This document shows, in pieces, positions 1-5,707 of a DNA stretch of 15,583 nucleotides (positions within the stretch are counted from its first letter, which is position 1; each line of letters starts with the position of its first letter). The position numbers were made by a program, and so were the translations under genes. Source of the stretch: Acidimicrobiia bacterium (GTDB taxonomy: Bacteria; Actinomycetota; Acidimicrobiia; Spongiisociales; UBA5794); assembly GCA_030599515.1 (NCBI GenBank), contig JAUVNV010000027.1:1-15583 (forward strand). The letters are read 5' to 3'. The notes under the pieces are model-generated. The model did not search any database, had not been told where the DNA came from, and saw nothing but the letters and a program-made list of their open reading frames with translations.

Positions 1-443
1 AGGCCACGGGCAAGACCCGTGCCATCGGGGTGTCGAACTTCCTCACGCACCACCTCGACCTGCTCCTTGAGAACGCCAACGTGGTCCCGTCCATCAATCA
101 GATCCAGTTCCACCCGCATCTGCAGAGTCCTGATCTCGTCGAGTACTGCGTGGAGCGGGGCATCGTGATCGAAGCATGGGGTCCGCTGAAGCAGGGTCTG
201 ATCATGGATGACGCAACGTTGTCGGCCATCGCCGCTTCCCACGGAGTGACCGTTCCTCAGGTCGTGTTGCGGTGGATGCTCCAGCGTGGTGTCGTCGCCA
301 TACCCAAGAGCGTGACTCCGTCACGGATCGCCGAGAATGCCGATCTCTACGGATTTGAGCTCTCCACCGACGAGATGGCTGTGATCAACGCCATGGACCG
401 CGACGATCGCGTCGGTCCGCATCCGGATCACATCGACTTCTGA
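1..443 (+). CDS. Aldo/keto reductase, C-terminal part (5' end outside window)
   Basis: This is the last 146 or so residues of an aldo/keto reductase, an NADPH-dependent (beta/alpha)8-barrel enzyme that reduces aldehydes and ketones in the cytoplasm. The open frame runs in from the window edge; the GTG at 30 is the valine of the conserved IGVSNF motif, not a start. Further family signatures follow: NQIQFHPHLQ (substrate and cofactor pocket), IPKSVTPSRIAENADLYGFELS-type phosphate-binding stretch near the end, and the terminal GPHPDHIDF seen in AKR5-type (2,5-diketo-D-gluconate reductase-like) members. The catalytic Asp/Tyr/Lys part lies upstream of the window, so activity cannot be judged. The stop is TGA at 441-443. 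The family call is firm; the substrate is unknown. Confidence 0.93.
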   Translation, partial: ATGKTRAIGVSNFLTHHLDLLLENANVVPSINQIQFHPHLQSPDLVEYCVERGIVIEAWGPLKQGLIMDDATLSAIAASHGVTVPQVVLRWMLQRGVVAIPKSVTPSRIAENADLYGFELSTDEMAVINAMDRDDRVGPHPDHIDF

Positions 444-513
444 TTTGCTCTGGCAATCGTCCACTGTGGTCGTCAACTGATGGGCTCGACCCCCTCCGCC
501 TACTTCGTCGACA

Positions 514-532
514 CCTCCCCCTGAGGGGGAGG
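514..532. repeat. G/C hairpin, probable dispersed intergenic repeat, possible terminator
   Basis: Perfect inverted repeat: 8-bp arms CCTCCCCC (514-521) and GGGGGAGG (525-532) around the 3-nt loop TGA. It lies 70 bp after the aldo/keto reductase stop and about 50 bp before the ABC-F start. No T-run follows, so a classical intrinsic terminator is not certain. The preceding C-rich stretch (490-513, CCCCCTCCGCC then TACTTCGTCGACA) plus the hairpin resembles short C-rich hairpin repeats scattered between genes of many high-GC genomes; that resemblance is recalled, not tested. Confidence 0.5.
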
Positions 533-580
533 AAGGGCGGTGTTCACTTCGGTGATCGCCGAGTGGGCATACTGCAGTCG

Positions 581-2326
581 ATGCATCTGATCAGCCTCGA
601 GTCCATCTCCAAGTCGTACCCGGAGACACCGGTTCTTTCAGAGGTGTCGTTGGGGATCGGTCGACGGCAGCGCATCGGCGTCATCGGCCGGAACGGATCC
701 GGCAAGTCGACGCTCCTGCGCATCATCGCGGGTTCCGAGGATCCCGATGCGGGCAGGATCGTGCGCAGTGCAGGCCTCCGGGTCGCCTCGCTCTCTCAGG
801 ATCCATCCTTCCCCAGCGGTAGCACCGTTAGTGATGCGGTCGGTGACGATCGTGTGGCGATCGCCATGGCCGACCGTCTCGGTCTCGCCGATCCATCCGT
901 CGCCGTCGATGAGCTGTCCGGTGGCCAGCGCAAGCGACTTGCTCTGGCGCTGGCACTCGCCGCCGAGTGCGACCTGCTGATCCTCGACGAACCGACCAAT
1001 CATCTCGACATTGACACGATCGACTGGCTCGAAGAACACCTCCTCTCCCGCACTTCGGTGCTGATCCTCGTCACCCACGACCGATACCTGCTCGATCGTG
1101 TCGCCAACCGCGTGGTCGAGGTACACCACGGATCACTGCATTCGCATCAGGGCACCTACGAGCAATATCTCGAAGCACGCGCCGTCCGGGAGGAACACGA
1201 GGCCACCATCGAACATCGCCGCCGTCAACGCCTCCGCACCGAGTTGGAGTGGCTGCGCCGCTCCCCCAAGGCTCGCACGTCGAAGTCGAAGGCCCGGACT
1301 AACGCGGTGCACGAACTGATGGCAGCGCAACGCCCACCGATCGATCCGGAGATCTCGATCGAGCTTCCGTCACGACGCATCGGGTCCAAGGTCGTGCACC
1401 TCGACGACGTCGGGAAGCGCTACGGGAGTCATTGGGTACTGCGCAATATCACCTTCAATGTCCTGCCGGACGCCCGGATCGGCGTCGTGGGTGACAACGG
1501 CTCCGGCAAGACCACGTTGCTGCGCCTCATCGCCGGACGGCTCGCACCCGATGAGGGCACCATATCGATGGGATCGACCATCGTTCCCGGCTGGTACGGC
1601 CAGGACCCTCAGCCGATACCGCCCGATGCCCGGGTGATCGCCGTGGTTCGCGAACGCGCCGAGACCACGCTCCTCGAATCGGGTATCCGAGTCTCTGCGG
1701 CGAAGCTGCTCGAACGGTTCCAGTTCGCCACTGATGCACAGAGCGCCACCATCGGAGACCTCTCAGGCGGGGAGCGGCGACGTCTGGAGTTGCTCCTGAC
1801 TCTCATGGAGGCACCGAATCTGCTGCTGCTCGACGAGCCGACCAACGACCTCGATCTCGACACGCTCGAGGTGCTCGAGGAGTACCTCGACGCCTGGCCC
1901 GGAGCGTTCGTGGTCGCCAGCCACGACCGCTACTTCCTCGACCGGGTATGCGATGACATCTTCTCCATCGAACCCGACGGCACGGTGCAGCACCATCCGG
2001 GTGGCTGGCCCGCCTACTGGGCCTCCCGGCAGACCCAGCCCACCACATCACCCCGCACCCCGGGGAAGAGACCTCAACGATCGACGACACCACGCACCAA
2101 ACCGACGTGGAAACAACGCCGGGAACTCGAGGAGCTGACGAAGCGGATCCCGCTCCTGGAGACGCTCCGGTCGGACCTCGCTGCGCAACTCGACGCAGCC
2201 GGCAGCGACTATGTCGTCACCACCGAACTGGCACTCCGTCTCGACGCCACGGTCGCCGAACTCGACGCCGCGGAGACCTCCTGGTTGGAGCTGACGGAGC
2301 TGATGGAGCGGCTCAGAGACGACTGA
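581..2326 (+). CDS. uup: ABC-F family ATPase, Uup-like
   Basis: Soluble tandem-ATPase protein of the ABC-F family (581 aa); members act on the ribosome, and Uup types also affect replication and transposon excision. Nucleotide-binding domain 1 has Walker A GRNGSGKST (residues 36-44), signature LSGGQ (112-116) and Walker B with DEPTNHLD (136-143). A charged, Arg-rich helical linker spans about 200-250. Domain 2 has Walker A GDNGSGKTT (304-312), LSGGE (394-398) and DEPTND (418-423). Both H-loops (THDRYLLD, SHDRYFLD) are present. There are no membrane segments. After a basic Pro/Thr-rich stretch (about 485-510) comes a C-terminal coiled coil (about 510-578), the feature pointing to Uup. ATG 581 is preferred because paralogues begin just before this first strand; an in-frame GTG at 563 would add six residues. 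No strong Shine-Dalgarno sequence is visible. A drug-resistance role cannot be read from sequence. Confidence 0.93.
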   Translation: MHLISLESISKSYPETPVLSEVSLGIGRRQRIGVIGRNGSGKSTLLRIIAGSEDPDAGRIVRSAGLRVASLSQDPSFPSGSTVSDAVGDDRVAIAMADRLGLADPSVAVDELSGGQRKRLALALALAAECDLLILDEPTNHLDIDTIDWLEEHLLSRTSVLILVTHDRYLLDRVANRVVEVHHGSLHSHQGTYEQYLEARAVREEHEATIEHRRRQRLRTELEWLRRSPKARTSKSKARTNAVHELMAAQRPPIDPEISIELPSRRIGSKVVHLDDVGKRYGSHWVLRNITFNVLPDARIGVVGDNGSGKTTLLRLIAGRLAPDEGTISMGSTIVPGWYGQDPQPIPPDARVIAVVRERAETTLLESGIRVSAAKLLERFQFATDAQSATIGDLSGGERRRLELLLTLMEAPNLLLLDEPTNDLDLDTLEVLEEYLDAWPGAFVVASHDRYFLDRVCDDIFSIEPDGTVQHHPGGWPAYWASRQTQPTTSPRTPGKRPQRSTTPRTKPTWKQRRELEELTKRIPLLETLRSDLAAQLDAAGSDYVVTTELALRLDATVAELDAAETSWLELTELMERLRDD

Positions 2327-2354
2327 CGGTCGCTTTGAGCCGGTCGCCGCCGGG

Positions 2355-2867
2355 TCAGCTCAGACCTGCAGTGAACGCTTCGTCGGTGTCGAACGCCAGG
2401 GGTGGCAGATCGTCGAGGTCGAACCAGTCGACGGCGTCGGCGTCATCCCCGGCTTCGAGCGTCCCCCCGATCACCGTTCCGGCGAACCAGATGCCCACGG
2501 TCAACTTGGCAGGGTCGTGGAAGTTCGACGCCGCGAAGACGACGTCGCCGATCTCGGCCACCAGGCCCGTCTCTTCGAGGAGTTCCCTCGCGGCCGCAGC
2601 GCGGATCTCCTCGCCGTAGTCGACGAACCCGGCGGGGATGGACCAGAGACCGGAGCGGGTCGCGTTCGGACCCCGGCGCACCATGAGGAGCCTGCCGTCA
2701 TCGTCGAATATGACGACTGCCGCACCGACCCCCGGGTTCCGCCAGTGGACGAAACCGCACGAAGGGCACCGCCGCCGCGGCTTCCCGTGAACATCGGTCA
2801 GTTCGAGTTCGGTGGCGCAGTGGGGGCAGTACGTGTACTCGCCGGGCCAATCGTGGTCGTGGGTCAC
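2355..2867 (-). CDS. Zinc-ribbon Nudix hydrolase
   Basis: A 170-aa protein of the Nudix superfamily, which hydrolyses nucleoside diphosphates linked to another group. An N-terminal zinc ribbon is formed by CPHC (Cys14, Cys17) and CPSC (Cys34, Cys37), followed by HWRNPGVG and the Nudix fold. The Nudix box is complete: Gly80, Glu86, then REL (94-96), EE (98-99) and GL (101-102), exactly GX5EX7REUXEEXGU. It lacks the SQPWPFPxS motif of NADH pyrophosphatase NudC, so the substrate is open (ADP-ribose, NAD-like or a modified nucleotide). The start is taken as GTG 2867; no Shine-Dalgarno is obvious, so the 5' end is the least certain part. It converges on the ABC-F gene with 28 bp between the stops. 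Its upstream region holds the two 49-bp palindromic repeats. Confidence 0.93.
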   Translation of the reverse strand: MTHDHDWPGEYTYCPHCATELELTDVHGKPRRRCPSCGFVHWRNPGVGAAVVIFDDDGRLLMVRRGPNATRSGLWSIPAGFVDYGEEIRAAAARELLEETGLVAEIGDVVFAASNFHDPAKLTVGIWFAGTVIGGTLEAGDDADAVDWFDLDDLPPLAFDTDEAFTAGLS

Positions 2868-2890
2868 AGCAGGCAGTCTGCCACGCCAGA

Positions 2891-2939
2891 TCGTTTGTGC
2901 TTACGACCACAACTGATGTGGTTCTAGACACAAACGATT
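2891..2939. repeat. Palindromic intergenic repeat, copy 1
   Basis: Imperfect 47-bp palindrome (2891-2937) plus TT. Outer arms TCGTTTGTG / CACAAACGA (9 bp) and inner arms ACCACA / TGTGGT (6 bp) surround a 5-nt loop ACTGA; the 6-nt segments between arms (CTTACG and TCTAGA) pair only partly. GC is 21 of 47, clearly below the surroundings. It is identical over 49 bp to the copy at 2962. It lies 24 bp upstream of the Nudix start. Possible roles: a dispersed hairpin repeat, an operator pair, or a transcript-processing or termination structure. Confidence 0.9.
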
Positions 2940-2942
2940 GGG

Positions 2943-2952
2943 CGAGATCTCG
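2943..2952. repeat. 10-bp perfect palindrome between the two repeat copies
   Basis: CGAGATCTCG is a perfect palindrome centred in the 22-bp spacer between the two 49-bp repeats. It may be chance, or part of the same element; it contains a BglII-type AGATCT core. Confidence 0.45.
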
Positions 2953-2961
2953 GACGATCCG

Positions 2962-3010
2962 TCGTTTGTGCTTACGACCACAACTGATGTGGTTCTAGAC
3001 ACAAACGATT
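2962..3010. repeat. Palindromic intergenic repeat, copy 2
   Basis: Exact second copy of the 49-bp element, 71 bp start to start from copy 1. The mismatched inner segments CTTACG / TCTAGA are also identical, so the copies arose by duplication or are kept alike, rather than each being an independent palindrome. It lies 33 bp past the stop of the SDR-like remnant (3044) read on the minus strand. Confidence 0.9.
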
Positions 3011-3043
3011 CGCCATCGAGTCCGGCGTCGCCGTGATGGATCC

Positions 3044-3196
3044 CTACCGGTCGAGTTCGGAGCGAAGAGACCGGGTCATCATCCGTTCGTAGAGGCCGGG
3101 AGTCACTGCGGTCATTGCCCTCATCGACGGAATCGCATGAACGGCTTTGCCGATCACCCGGCCCCGAGCGACGACGTCGTCGGGTAGGCTCGCGAC
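3044..3196 (-). pseudogene. Probable C-terminal remnant of an SDR-family gene
   Basis: The minus frame ending with TAG at 3044-3046 reads LPDDVVARG, then GKAVHAIPS, then TPGLYERMMTRSL before the stop. This order (an Asp-Val-Val-Ala helix, a short basic turn, a V-x-x-I-P strand, then Pro-x-Leu and a basic C-terminal helix) resembles the C-terminus of DltE-type short-chain dehydrogenases. Third codon positions are strongly G/C, as in the real genes here. No nucleotide-binding or catalytic part precedes it: upstream lie the ribosome-binding site and start of the divergent DUF2252 gene. It therefore looks like the stump of a gene cut off by rearrangement. The resemblance was judged by eye, and a chance open frame remains possible. 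Confidence 0.35.
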
Positions 3197-3220
3197 GCCG
3201 GCACTTAGGAAGGACCTGGC

Positions 3221-4618
3221 ATGGGGCGAGAAGAAGGATCTCCGCATCGGTCCGTCAACGATCGGAAGGCCTATGGGAAATCCCTGCGCGAGGCGACGCC
3301 ACGATCCAGCCACGCTGAATGGTCGCCGACCAAGGATCGACCAGACCCCGTCGGTCTGATCGAGAGCCAGAACGATGGGCGCCTGCAGTGGCTCATCCCC
3401 GTCCGCCGCGGGAGGATGGTCGAGTCGGCCTTCACGTTCTACCGGGGTGCCGCTCTCATCATGGCCTCCGATCTGTCCTCCACTCCATCGACCGGCCTGA
3501 CGGTGCAGATCTGCGGCGACGCGCACCTCTCGAACTTCGGCGCCTACGGTTCGGCAGAACGAGAATTGGTTTTCGACGTGAACGACTTCGATGAGTCCCT
3601 CGTCGGACCGTGGGAGTGGGATCTCAAGCGGCTCGCCACGAGTTTCACGATCGCCGGGCGTCATCTCGGTTTCGATGATGCCGACATCGCCAGGATCACG
3701 ACATCGTCGGTCGAAAAGTACCGCACGACCATGGAGCAGTTCGCCGACGGATCGATCCTCGATGTCTGGTACGCGCACCTCTCGATTGACGACGTCGCCA
3801 GCTTCTATCGCGAAGAGGGAAAGAAGAAGAAAGCGAAGAAGGCCGGGCGCATAACGAAGAAGGCCCGCTCGAAGAACAGCCTCCAGGCCCTCTCGAAACT
3901 AGCCGAACGCGTCGATGGGACGTACCGGATCAAGTCGGATCCGCCGATTCTCGTCCCTCTTCGCGATGCAACCCGCCTCGCCACGCCGGATGAACTCAAA
4001 GAAACGACCCGGCGGAGCTTCGATCTCTACCGTGAGAGCCTCCGACCCGACCGACGGGTTCTCCTCGACAAGTTCCACCCGATCGACATGGCTCTGAAAG
4101 TCGTGGGAGTCGGCAGCGTCGGCACGCGGTGCCTGATCCTGCTGCTTGAGGGACGGGACGAGCAGGACCCTCTCTTCCTCCAGATGAAGGAAGCCGGACC
4201 GTCGGTCCTCGAGGCATATCTCCCCGCGAGCCCCTATGAGAATCACGGTGAGCGCGTCGTGCAGGGACAACGGCTGATGCAGGCCTCGAGCGACATCTTC
4301 CTCGGTTGGTCACCTTCGTACGACGGGCGGAACTACTACTGGCGCCAGCTCCGGGATTGGAAGGGTTCGTTCGACGTCGATGATGCCGACGAGAAGGACC
4401 TGCGCCATTACGCGCATATGTGTGGGTGGACCCTGGCGAGGAGCCACGCCCGATCGGGTGATCCTGCGGCTATCGACGGCTATCTCGGCAGCAACGACAC
4501 GTTCGCCGACGCGATCACCGAATTCGCCGACCGTTACGCCGATCAGAACGAGAGCGACTACCGGGCATTCGCCGACGCTATCGACCGAGGTGACCTCAAG
4601 GCCGATTTCGAAGACTGA
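3221..4618 (+). CDS. DUF2252 family protein (kinase-like motifs, permuted order)
   Basis: A 465-aa DUF2252 (PF10009) protein of unknown function. ATG 3221 is preceded by a strong Shine-Dalgarno AGGAAGGA (3207-3214), which fixes the start and rejects a much longer upstream reading. Conserved blocks: FTFYRGAA, VQICGDAHLSNFG (95-107), FDVNDFDE (118-125), EWDLKRL (132-138), a Lys-rich loop near 200-222, VVGVGSVGTR (284-293), FLQMKEA (319-325) and a C-terminal helical region with CGWTLARSHARSGD. GDAHxxNFG plus NDFD look like the catalytic loop and Asp-Phe-Asp metal site of aminoglycoside-phosphotransferase-like kinases; VGVGSVG and Lys323 look like a Gly-rich loop and beta-3 lysine, but they come after rather than before. 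There is no signal peptide. It is monocistronic and ends at a strong hairpin. The family call is firm; a kinase function is inference. Confidence 0.92.
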   Translation: MGREEGSPHRSVNDRKAYGKSLREATPRSSHAEWSPTKDRPDPVGLIESQNDGRLQWLIPVRRGRMVESAFTFYRGAALIMASDLSSTPSTGLTVQICGDAHLSNFGAYGSAERELVFDVNDFDESLVGPWEWDLKRLATSFTIAGRHLGFDDADIARITTSSVEKYRTTMEQFADGSILDVWYAHLSIDDVASFYREEGKKKKAKKAGRITKKARSKNSLQALSKLAERVDGTYRIKSDPPILVPLRDATRLATPDELKETTRRSFDLYRESLRPDRRVLLDKFHPIDMALKVVGVGSVGTRCLILLLEGRDEQDPLFLQMKEAGPSVLEAYLPASPYENHGERVVQGQRLMQASSDIFLGWSPSYDGRNYYWRQLRDWKGSFDVDDADEKDLRHYAHMCGWTLARSHARSGDPAAIDGYLGSNDTFADAITEFADRYADQNESDYRAFADAIDRGDLKADFED

Positions 4619-4639
4619 GTCGACGTCCCTACGACGCAG

Positions 4640-4690
4640 CAGCGACACCACCGGTGGTTCGCCAGAGGCATCGCACCGGTGGTGTCGCTG
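4640..4690. terminator. 17-bp perfect hairpin between convergent genes, likely bidirectional terminator
   Basis: Arms CAGCGACACCACCGGTG (4640-4656) and CACCGGTGGTGTCGCTG (4674-4690) are exact reverse complements around a 17-nt loop. The hairpin begins 22 bp after the DUF2252 stop and ends 20 bp before the DUF805 stop, so it can serve both strands. Only a weak T-rich tail (TGTTTGG) follows on the plus strand, so efficiency is uncertain. Confidence 0.65.
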
Positions 4691-4709
4691 TGGCTGTTTG
4701 GTGTCGGTT

Positions 4710-5066
4710 CTAGACGCCGGCCAGCGGGTCCGGACCGTACTCGTTCGCCCCGGGCGTGCCGGGAAGGAAGCCGGTCTCGATCAGCGCCCAGATTCCTCCG
4801 ATGAGTGGCACCAATCCGATGAGAATCCACCAACCGGACTTGCCCCGATCGTGCCACCGCTTGATGGAGAGGGCGAGTCCGGGCCAGATTGCGACCAACG
4901 CAGCCAGGAACCCGATCCAGTAGAGGAAGTCCAAGTTGAGCATCCCACCAACGATCATGAAGATCCACGGCACCGCATAGATCACCGCGAGCCCGAGCCA
5001 GAACTTGCCACGGTTGATGCGTCCCTCAAAGCTGAACAGCAGATCAGCCCAATCGATATTGTCCAT
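4710..5066 (-). CDS. DUF805 family small membrane protein, copy A
   Basis: A 118-aa inner-membrane protein of the DUF805 family (function unknown). Signature features: FEGRINRGKFW near the N-terminus, three to four hydrophobic helices, RWHDRGKSGWW after the second, and the C-terminal GANEYGPDP tail. ATG 5066 is chosen over the GTG six bases upstream because Shine-Dalgarno GAGGGAG sits five bases before the ATG and would overlap the GTG. It is a tandem paralogue of the gene at 5166-5516; the two align without indels at an offset of exactly 450 bp, and this copy has a slightly longer C-terminal tail (AGV). Its 3' part carries a 100-bp block identical to the other copy, while the N-terminal halves differ at many residues. 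The stop (TAG) faces the 17-bp hairpin. Confidence 0.88.
   Translation of the reverse strand: MDNIDWADLLFSFEGRINRGKFWLGLAVIYAVPWIFMIVGGMLNLDFLYWIGFLAALVAIWPGLALSIKRWHDRGKSGWWILIGLVPLIGGIWALIETGFLPGTPGANEYGPDPLAGV
4765..4864. repeat. 100-bp exact repeat within DUF805 copy A
   Basis: Bases 4765-4864 match 5215-5314 without a mismatch, silent positions included. Identity stays high but imperfect down to about 4732, and drops sharply beyond 4864, where the N-terminal coding parts have diverged. Confidence 0.93.
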
Positions 5067-5093
5067 CGACACTCCCTCTTTTCGGATCCCCGG

Positions 5094-5099
5094 AGGCTA
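5094..5099 (-). promoter_or_regulatory. Candidate -10 box for DUF805 copy A
   Basis: TAGCCT on the minus strand fits TANNNT and begins exactly 33 nt before ATG 5066, the same distance as TAGTCT before copy B. No convincing -35 was found. Confidence 0.3.
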
Positions 5100-5165
5100 C
5101 AGCAACTCGTGGTCGATTCCGTTCCATACGAGGTGTCGCCGTCGTGTCGTGAGTGAGCCCCGGAT

Positions 5166-5516
5166 TCAGGCGAGCGGATCGGGACCGTAATCGTTCGTCC
5201 CGGGCGTGCCGGGGAGGAAGCCGGTCTCGATCAGCGCCCAGATTCCTCCGATGAGTGGCACCAATCCGATGAGAATCCACCAACCGGACTTGCCCCGATC
5301 GTGCCACCGCTTGACGCTGACCGCGATCGCCGGCCAGATGGCGAGCAGTCCGACCACGAAGGCGAACCAGTAGAGAATCGCGTTGTCCGCCAACAACGCC
5401 ACGACGACGAAAAGCCACGGCACGAAATAGAGAACCGTCAGGCCGATCCAGAACTTGGCGCGATTGATGCGCCCCTCGATGGCGAGCAGCAGGTACGCCC
5501 ATTCGATATTGCCCAT
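5166..5516 (-). CDS. DUF805 family small membrane protein, copy B
   Basis: A 116-aa DUF805 membrane protein with the same architecture as its neighbour at 4710: IEGRINRAKFW, hydrophobic helices, RWHDRGKSGWW, and GTNDYGPDP near the end. ATG 5516 is preceded by GAGGGAG and the same 15-bp GAGGGAGTGTCGATG context as copy A, so the translation signals were duplicated as well. A GTG six bases upstream (5522) is the alternative start but would overlap the Shine-Dalgarno. Copies B and A are separated by 99 bp and read in the same direction, so they may be co-transcribed or use their own promoters. Compared with copy A, the N-terminal half shows many conservative changes, whereas the RWHDRGKSGWW-to-GTPG half is nearly identical. 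Its upstream region is shared with the divergent ilvB. Confidence 0.88.
   Translation of the reverse strand: MGNIEWAYLLLAIEGRINRAKFWIGLTVLYFVPWLFVVVALLADNAILYWFAFVVGLLAIWPAIAVSVKRWHDRGKSGWWILIGLVPLIGGIWALIETGFLPGTPGTNDYGPDPLA
5215..5314. repeat. 100-bp exact repeat within DUF805 copy B
   Basis: Partner of 4765-4864. It encodes the RWHDRGKSGWW helix region and the following hydrophobic segment in both genes. Confidence 0.93.
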
Positions 5517-5543
5517 CGACACTCCCTCTCGTTGGTTACCGGC

Positions 5544-5549
5544 AGACTA
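5544..5549 (-). promoter_or_regulatory. Candidate -10 box for DUF805 copy B
   Basis: TAGTCT on the minus strand fits TANNNT and begins 33 nt before ATG 5516, matching copy A. No convincing -35 is visible. Confidence 0.3.
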
Positions 5550-5578
5550 GGGGTTCGATGCTCGCTCGTGATCGAAGG

Positions 5579-5649
5579 TCGCGGGATAGGGACCCCGCGA
5601 ATGCCCAACTCCGTTCTCCCGGCCCGATCGCAGCGGTGCACCACTGCTG
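5579..5649. other. Two short hairpins upstream of ilvB
   Basis: Hairpin 1: TCGCGGG (5579-5585) and CCCGCGA (5594-5600), perfect 7-bp arms with an 8-nt loop. Hairpin 2: CAGCGGTG (5631-5638) and CACTGCTG (5642-5649), 8 pairs including one G-T, with a 3-nt loop. If transcription starts upstream they could form a leader structure. If the TAATGT box at 5671 is the promoter, they lie upstream of it and may be operators or chance. No run of Leu, Val or Ile codons marking a leader peptide was seen. Confidence 0.3.
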
Positions 5650-5670
5650 GCCTCCGAGGATCGTCACCTC

Positions 5671-5676
5671 TAATGT
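5671..5676 (+). promoter_or_regulatory. Candidate -10 box for ilvB
   Basis: TAATGT fits TANNNT and begins 37 nt before ATG 5708; overlapping TCTAAT (5669-5674) is an alternative. The -35 region is weak. Confidence 0.25.
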
Positions 5677-5707
5677 CGTGTGGCAAACGCCGATCGAGGA
5701 AGACGTG

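Noticed and set aside
2891..3010. CRISPR array
   Set aside because: Only two units, each a long palindrome of 47-49 bp with a 22-bp spacer, and no cas gene; this is not array-like.
3044..3778. 244-codon minus-strand open frame as a complete gene
   Set aside because: Most of it is antisense to DUF2252, which has firm family motifs. Only the last 50 or so codons, outside DUF2252, look coding and are kept as a remnant.
5558..5707. N-terminal extension of acetolactate synthase
   Set aside because: The added residues have no resemblance to the family, and AGGAAG precedes ATG 5708.
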